From an uncultured Thermoproteales archaeon (GTDB lineage: Archaea; Thermoproteota; Thermoprotei; Thermoproteales; Thermoproteaceae), in NCBI GenBank assembly GCA_938027595.1, contig CALJAK010000008.1, positions 62,001 through 126,000 of the forward strand: a stretch of DNA of 64,000 bases, written 5' to 3'. Made by a program: the position numbers and the translations under genes. The notes beneath the pieces were generated by a model, which searched no databases, had not been told where the DNA came from, and worked only from the letters and a program-made list of their open reading frames with translations. Shown here piece by piece: positions 60,070 to 64,000 of the stretch (positions within the stretch are counted from its first letter, which is position 1; every line of letters starts with the position of its first letter).

Positions 60070-61032
60070 GTGTTAGCGCCGTTGGACAAAATCCAACCAG
60101 CGGCGTTGATACTTTCGATATTTGTCGGTTTGTTAATAGCTCAACAACTCCCGTGGGTTAGTCAACCCATGGCGTGGGTCGTTTCCGTGGGGGTTTTTGT
60201 AGTTATATACAGCGTGTTCATAAGCACGGAGGTGAGAGAAGTGATAAACGCATTCAAAAACGTGAAGCCCCTCCTGTTGGCGATATTTCTAAACTTTGCG
60301 CTAATCCCGCCCTACGTGTGGTTTCTGGGGTACGTCTTCCTGGCGAATTATCCAGACGTATGGGTGGGGCTCCTTCTCTACCTAATCCCACCCTGCATCG
60401 GATGGTACCTGGCGTTTACTAACTTAGCCGGGGGTAACGTCCCCCTCGGGGTGAGTTTGTTAGGTTGGAACGTCAGTTTGCAAATTGCACTGATGCCGAT
60501 TTATCTATACGTCTTCGCCGGTAGTGTTATTTCCGTCGATCTTCTACAAATCTTAACTAGCGTCGGCATGTATTTAGTCCTCCCCTTCGCGTTGGGTTGG
60601 GTCACTAGAAGACTCATAGTGAGAGTTAGGGGAGTTGATTATTTCCAAAAATCTGTCAAACCCCAGTTGTCTGCCTTGAGGTTCGCCGCCGTGTCGCTAG
60701 TGATTATAGCGATGTTCGCCTCGCAGGGGGGCCGCTTGTTGGAGAACCCGTCGCTGTTGGCTCTAGTCATACCGCCTGCGCTCGTCTACTTCTTCTCCAC
60801 ATTCGCCCTCAGCCTCGCGCTGGGGCGGTTGTTCAAACTGCCATACAGCGACGTGGCTCTACTGTCTTTCACTACTACTGCCAAAAACTCCGAAGCGTCG
60901 CTCGCCATAGCAATCTCGGCGTTTCCCACAAATCCGTTAGTGGCCATGGTGGTGGCCATCGGGCCCGCAATAGAGCTGCCCATGTTGGTGTTGTTTCTGC
61001 AAATCCTTCTCTGGGTGAAGAATCGTTGGTAA
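60070..61032 (+). CDS. ACR3-type arsenite exporter (BASS superfamily)
   Basis: This 320-residue carrier has ten hydrophobic segments and the two functional ACR3 marks: the conserved cysteine in LLLYLIPPCIGWYLAFTNLA (TM4 region, about residue 117) and the glutamate in FTTTAKNSEASLAIAISAFP (TM9 region, about 278). NVPLGVSLLGWNVSLQIAL lies between. ACR3 extrudes arsenite. It starts with GTG 18 bp after PhnE and is probably co-transcribed with the ABC importer, which suggests oxyanion or arsenic handling. Confidence 0.88.
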   Translation: MLAPLDKIQPAALILSIFVGLLIAQQLPWVSQPMAWVVSVGVFVVIYSVFISTEVREVINAFKNVKPLLLAIFLNFALIPPYVWFLGYVFLANYPDVWVGLLLYLIPPCIGWYLAFTNLAGGNVPLGVSLLGWNVSLQIALMPIYLYVFAGSVISVDLLQILTSVGMYLVLPFALGWVTRRLIVRVRGVDYFQKSVKPQLSALRFAAVSLVIIAMFASQGGRLLENPSLLALVIPPALVYFFSTFALSLALGRLFKLPYSDVALLSFTTTAKNSEASLAIAISAFPTNPLVAMVVAIGPAIELPMLVLFLQILLWVKNRW

Positions 61033-61048
61033 GAGCTCGCGGCGTGGT

Positions 61049-61582
61049 TTATTTCTTCGCCCAAATCGCCTTTGGATCTACTCTGTAGAAAGCCCGACCG
61101 GCTCCATGTAGAGGTATGTTTACTTTTCTAAAATCGAAACCCCACTGGTCCGCAACGCCGGGGGCTAGTTTGAGAGTTAGAACTCGGAATATAAACAACG
61201 ACACTTCGCCCACTTCCACTTCTCTAAACACTTCAACTTCATACACAGCCAGGGCGTCTGCCAACTGGGGCACTTCCACTCTCTCTGAGGGTTGTAGCCT
61301 CACGCCAAACGTCGACGCTTTGTCCACCTCCCGCCCGCTGACGCTGCCCAGTTTATAGACCAAATCCACAGCCTCTATGGGGGGCACGTTCACAGTGGCT
61401 TGGCTGAAGTGTTTTAGACATTGGTAAGTGTAGCTATCTCTGTCTATAGCCACTGCGATCGTGGGCGGCTCTTCAGACACTGGCGTGTTCCAAGAAGCCG
61501 GCATGAGATTTACCCTACCCCCTGGACACTTTGTGACAATCACCACCGTGGGGCGTGGGTGGAGAGCTCTGTAGAACTTCAT
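61049..61582 (-). CDS. Flavin reductase-like FMN-binding protein
   Basis: This 177-residue protein has the split-barrel fold of flavin reductases: KFYRALHPRPTVVIVTKCPG at the start, NLMPASWNTPVSEEPPTIAV (about residue 24, flavin-binding), FSQATVNVPPIEAVDLVYKL, and SGREVDKASTFGVRL (about 80). It could reduce flavin or act as an FMN-dependent enzyme. The ATG overlaps the TusA stop in ATGA, so the pair is coupled. ACR3 converges with a 16-bp gap. Confidence 0.86.
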   Translation of the reverse strand: MKFYRALHPRPTVVIVTKCPGGRVNLMPASWNTPVSEEPPTIAVAIDRDSYTYQCLKHFSQATVNVPPIEAVDLVYKLGSVSGREVDKASTFGVRLQPSERVEVPQLADALAVYEVEVFREVEVGEVSLFIFRVLTLKLAPGVADQWGFDFRKVNIPLHGAGRAFYRVDPKAIWAKK

Positions 61583-61791
61583 TTCTGCACCACTAGCGCG
61601 TAGGTGGCGCTCTCTTCGGACTCCAGTATCTTGACGTCGTTCAGCGCCATCAAGCGTCTGAGCATCATGTAACAAATGTAGTCATCTGTCACAATTTTGA
61701 AAACCGCACCGTCGGGAGCCCCGGCGAGGATTGTAGCTACGTTCTTCAGAGGCTCTGGACACTGTTGTCCACTGAGGTCAATCACTTGCAT
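61579..61791 (-). CDS. tusA: TusA-family sulfur carrier
   Basis: This 70-residue protein has the full TusA motif: VIDLSGQQCPEPLKNVATIL (Cys in CPEP, residue 11), APDGAVFKIVTDDYICY and a late TYALVVQK strand. It carries persulfide sulfur for tRNA thiolation or dissimilatory sulfur metabolism. It shares a symmetric AT box with the divergent MIP18 gene and is coupled with a flavin reductase-like gene. Contrast the CPxP-less relative at 4546. Confidence 0.93.
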   Translation of the reverse strand: MQVIDLSGQQCPEPLKNVATILAGAPDGAVFKIVTDDYICYMMLRRLMALNDVKILESEESATYALVVQK

Positions 61792-61810
61792 ACATTCGCC
61801 ACGTCTCTCT

Positions 61811-61824
61811 TTTAAATATTTAAA
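61811..61824. promoter_or_regulatory. Perfect palindromic TATA box between divergent genes
   Basis: TTTAAATATTTAAA is a perfect 14-bp palindrome whose centre is about 26 bp from the tusA ATG (61791, -) and about 27 bp from the MIP18-family ATG (61845, +). It is the clearest case of one box placed for both directions. Confidence 0.65.
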
Positions 61825-61844
61825 GAAAAAACGGGGTTGGAGAC

Positions 61845-62210
61845 ATGGATGTAGCGTTTGAGACTAACTTACCTCCAGAGATTGTAAAGAAGGTTGTGGA
61901 GACTCTGAGGCAAGTTTATGACCCAGAGATCCCCATAAATGTGTACGACTTGGGGTTAGTGAGGAAAGTCATTTTGGAAAACGGCGTGGCTAAGGTAGTT
62001 ATGACTCTCACGGCGGTGGGTTGCCCAGTAGCTGGCGTAGTGGCGCAAGAAGTGGGGTACGCAGTTCAATCAGCCATACATGTAGAAGACGTGGAGGTAG
62101 AGATAGATTTCGAAAAACCATGGGACCCCACGCAGATGACTCCCCAAGGTAGAGAATTATTCAAATCTATCTATGGATACGACATTGTGGAACAATACCT
62201 ACAAGCATAA
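61845..62210 (+). CDS. MIP18-family (DUF59) Fe-S assembly protein
   Basis: This 121-residue protein has the family signature LRQVYDPEIPINVYDLGLVR (about residue 23), MTLTAVGCPVAGVVAQEVG with the conserved Cys (about 62), and a C-terminal extension typical of archaeal/SufT members. It helps deliver Fe-S clusters to target proteins. This genome encodes many Fe-S enzymes (XPD, Dph2, MiaB-like, NuoB). The ATG fits the palindromic AT box. An MBL-fold gene follows after 27 bp. Confidence 0.93.
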   Translation: MDVAFETNLPPEIVKKVVETLRQVYDPEIPINVYDLGLVRKVILENGVAKVVMTLTAVGCPVAGVVAQEVGYAVQSAIHVEDVEVEIDFEKPWDPTQMTPQGRELFKSIYGYDIVEQYLQA

Positions 62211-62237
62211 CTCATTTTAACCTTCTAAATATGAGTC

Positions 62238-63026
62238 ATGGAAGTTGTGTATAGACATCTCGAGGGTGTGCCGCTGACTTCTACATACGTGTTTGAAGTG
62301 GCTGGAGTTAAAGTGGCGGTGGATCCGGGCCCCGCCTCTCTACACACACCTCTCGATGTAGACGCCGTGTTGTGTACCCACTTACACCTAGACCACTGTG
62401 GCTCTGCGGGTTTCTACAACAGAGTCTACGCCCACGAGAGATATGTGAAGCATCTAGAGGACCCCACGGCTCTTTTCCAAGCCAGTAGAGCAGTCTTGGG
62501 CATATTTGCCGACAAGTTTGGCCAACCGCCGCCAGCTAGCGACGTGCGCCCCGTGTCAGACGGCATGAAGCTTTTCCAAGCGATAGAGGCTATATATACC
62601 CCAGGCCACGCCCCACACCACGTTATGTATCTCCATAGAGATGAAAAAATTCTATTCGTGGGAGACGGCGCCGGCGTTTACCTCCCGGAGTTGAAAGCCA
62701 TAATTCCAACGACGCCGCCCGTGTTCAAGCTAGACCTCTACATGGCTTCACTAGAAAAAGTGAAGAAGCTAGACATATCCCAGTTGTGTTTCCCCCACTA
62801 CAGCTGCACTAGAGACGTGGAGTTGCTAGACATCCACCTGCGGCAAGTGGAGACTTGGGTCGACGTCTTGCGTGAAGTGGAGACCGTGGAGGAGGGGCTT
62901 GAAAAACTCCGACGTAGTGACGAAAATGTGGCTAAAGTGTTGGAGTTGGGTGGGTTGTATCTAGAGTTTTACTTGAGGTTTAGCGTGTTAGGTTTTCTAG
63001 ACTACATACGTCATGTTAGACTTTAG
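62238..63026 (+). CDS. Metallo-beta-lactamase-fold hydrolase
   Basis: This 262-residue protein has the zinc motif CTHLHLDHCGSAGFYN (about residue 49), IYTPGHAPHHVMYLHRDE (about 117), LFVGDGAGVYLPE (about 138) and a late FPHYSC (about 188). This arrangement resembles glyoxalase II-like and flavorubredoxin-like MBL proteins, but the substrate is unknown. The start may be ATG at 62238, with TTTTAACC about 22 bp upstream. It overlaps the HtrA gene by 14 bp. Confidence 0.88.
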   Translation: MEVVYRHLEGVPLTSTYVFEVAGVKVAVDPGPASLHTPLDVDAVLCTHLHLDHCGSAGFYNRVYAHERYVKHLEDPTALFQASRAVLGIFADKFGQPPPASDVRPVSDGMKLFQAIEAIYTPGHAPHHVMYLHRDEKILFVGDGAGVYLPELKAIIPTTPPVFKLDLYMASLEKVKKLDISQLCFPHYSCTRDVELLDIHLRQVETWVDVLREVETVEEGLEKLRRSDENVAKVLELGGLYLEFYLRFSVLGFLDYIRHVRL

Positions 63027-63888
63027 CTCTCTGGTAGAAAACGTAGCGCCGTCTGTAGTGGGGGTTTTGACTAGGCAGCTCGACTTGTACAACCCCGGCG
63101 TTGGGTCTGCGTTTTACATAGGGGACGGCTTCTTCGCCACGGCGCATCACGTGGTTGAAACCGCCGGAGAAGTGGCGCTAGTGACGCCCGAGGGGGAGGC
63201 CGCTGGGGGTCAAGTAGTCGCAGTAGACCCAGACCAAGACCTCGCGCTACTCCAGTCCGAGTTAGACGCCCGGCCGTTGGCTTTGGGCACCGTCCTCAAG
63301 CTGAAGGTGGGGGCTCCAGTGGTGGCTCTCGGCTATCCACTGGCGCTTCTGGACAAACCCACAGCCACCTTCGGCATTGTGAGCGCCGTGGGGAGGACTC
63401 TCCAGATAGGTGGTAGAACTTTCGAGTTTTTGATTCAGACAGATGCGGCGATTAATCCGGGTAATTCTGGCGGGCCTCTTGTAAACGCCAGGAGAGAGGC
63501 GGTGGGGGTTAACTCTTCCATAGTCGCCGGGGCTCAGGGCATTGGCTTCGCTGTGCCTATAGATTTCGTGAAGATAATGGCCGAGATGGTGAAGAAGTAC
63601 GGGCGGTACGTCAAGCCAACTCTCGGAGTTTACGTAGTGGCTTTGAATAGAGCTCTAGCCTCTCTACACCACCTCCCAGAGAGGGGACTCCTGGTGGTTG
63701 AAGTGTATCCAGACTCGCCGGCGGAGGAGTTCGGCATAAGGCGGGGAGACGTCATTGTTAAGACAAACGACGTGGCTACCACAAACGTCTTTGAGTTGAG
63801 ACTACAACTAGCTGAGTCGTTGGTCAAGGGGCGCCTTCCCCTTTTTGAGATATACCGCGGGGGGGAAATCCTCCACTTGCCGCGGTGA
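63013..63888 (+). CDS. HtrA/DegP-type serine protease with PDZ domain
   Basis: This 291-residue protease has the trypsin-like triad: His in FATAHHVVETAG (about residue 38), Asp in DPDQDLALLQSE (about 76) and Ser in INPGNSGGPLVNARRE (about 155). A PDZ domain follows (about 200-285; LGVYVVALNR, PAEEFGIRRGDVIVKTNDVA). There is no signal peptide or N-terminal helix, so it is probably cytoplasmic, unlike bacterial DegP. It overlaps the MBL gene by 14 bp in a different frame. Confidence 0.92.
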   Translation: MLDFSSLVENVAPSVVGVLTRQLDLYNPGVGSAFYIGDGFFATAHHVVETAGEVALVTPEGEAAGGQVVAVDPDQDLALLQSELDARPLALGTVLKLKVGAPVVALGYPLALLDKPTATFGIVSAVGRTLQIGGRTFEFLIQTDAAINPGNSGGPLVNARREAVGVNSSIVAGAQGIGFAVPIDFVKIMAEMVKKYGRYVKPTLGVYVVALNRALASLHHLPERGLLVVEVYPDSPAEEFGIRRGDVIVKTNDVATTNVFELRLQLAESLVKGRLPLFEIYRGGEILHLPR

Positions 63889-64000
63889 GCTCTGCCCTCG
63901 GCGGGGGAACGTGCCCACCGCCGTCACCGCTTTCGCTTCGCGCGGAACCCCGGCGGTAACCACGTCGCCGGGGCACGTATTTCTCCCCCTCTAACTCAAG
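63889..64000. other. Right window edge, unassigned
   Basis: A GC-rich 112 bp after the HtrA stop. A minus-strand frame gives CPGDVVTAGVPREAKAV, which could be the end of an incoming protein, but there is no start in view and it runs on into the antisense of HtrA. No tRNA or terminator I can support. Confidence 0.3.

Noticed and set aside
1-64000. CRISPR array, insertion sequence or integrase
   Set aside because: I saw no regularly spaced repeats, transposase or recombinase motifs, or terminal inverted repeats; detection by eye of degenerate elements is limited.
63889-64000. A structural RNA or acyltransferase end at the right edge
   Set aside because: The GC-rich sequence does not fold into a tRNA by eye, and the acyltransferase-like peptide is too short and runs on through antisense of HtrA.

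Overview
The window looks like chromosome from a hyperthermophilic crenarchaeon of the order Thermoproteales, most likely Pyrobaculum or a close relative. The evidence is an archaeal EF-1alpha, L34e, fibrillarin/Nop5, GatE, archaeal GluRS, PINA, HerA, XPD, RNase Z, Dph2 and archaeal CMP kinase; three of four tRNA genes carry introns, two of them at non-canonical sites; and most transcription units start with an AT-rich TATA-like box about 20-28 bp before an ATG or GTG start codon, which implies leaderless mRNAs. I could run no database search, so family names rest on motifs I can read.

Layout. 1-1454: 3' end of a frameshifted MFS transporter, convergent with nuoB-nuoC. 1527-8266: an irregular stretch with three intron-bearing tRNA genes (Gly, Met, Thr), small membrane or secreted proteins, a TusA-like pair, a HAD phosphatase and partly AT-rich sequence; it is the most accessory-looking part. 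8289-25525: RidA, cysteine hydrolase, RNA methyltransferases, PINA, RNase Z, KsgA, GatE, Nop5-fibrillarin, GltD-like oxidoreductase, CMP kinase-L34e, EF-1alpha, HerA, Dph2 and topoisomerase IA. 25569-36945: XPD, nicotinate phosphoribosyltransferase, geranylgeranyl reductase, the archaeal early riboflavin genes (ArfA, RibD-like reductase, RibB and the divergent ArfB), a deacetylase, PRPP synthetase and Sua5. 36986-43059: AsnRS, GluRS, a sugar nucleotidyltransferase and a DUF354 protein. 43105-45137: a tightly coupled operon in which two small genes carry single-base frameshifts and a CBS-pair gene has an in-frame TAA. 45121-56370: Sir2, a ParA module, a large glycosylation-site-rich surface protein, split MetRS beta and alpha subunits, a cis-prenyltransferase next to a DedA-type membrane protein, and an archaeal MiaB/e-MtaB enzyme. 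56411-64000: a dihydropteroate-synthase relative, tRNA-Leu, a PhnD/PhnC/PhnE-type ABC importer followed by an ACR3-type arsenite exporter, TusA plus a flavin reductase-like protein, a MIP18-family protein, a metallo-beta-lactamase-fold protein and a cytoplasmic HtrA-type protease.

How it fits together. Translation dominates: non-discriminating-type GluRS with GatE, AsnRS, MetRS, tRNA modification (Sua5, MiaB-like, THUMP proteins, RNase Z) and the rRNA-guiding Nop5/fibrillarin pair. NAD salvage (a nicotinamidase-like hydrolase and NAPRTase) and flavin synthesis are represented. Two architectural patterns recur: divergent genes whose start codons lie only about 28-53 bp apart around one or two AT boxes, and convergent genes whose 3' ends overlap by 4-45 bp. 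The points most worth a second look are the repeated one-base lesions at C or G runs, the tRNA introns and tRNA-CDS overlaps, a 16-bp inverted repeat between the divergent riboflavin genes, the PhnDCE-ACR3 operon and the ParA/small-membrane-protein module.
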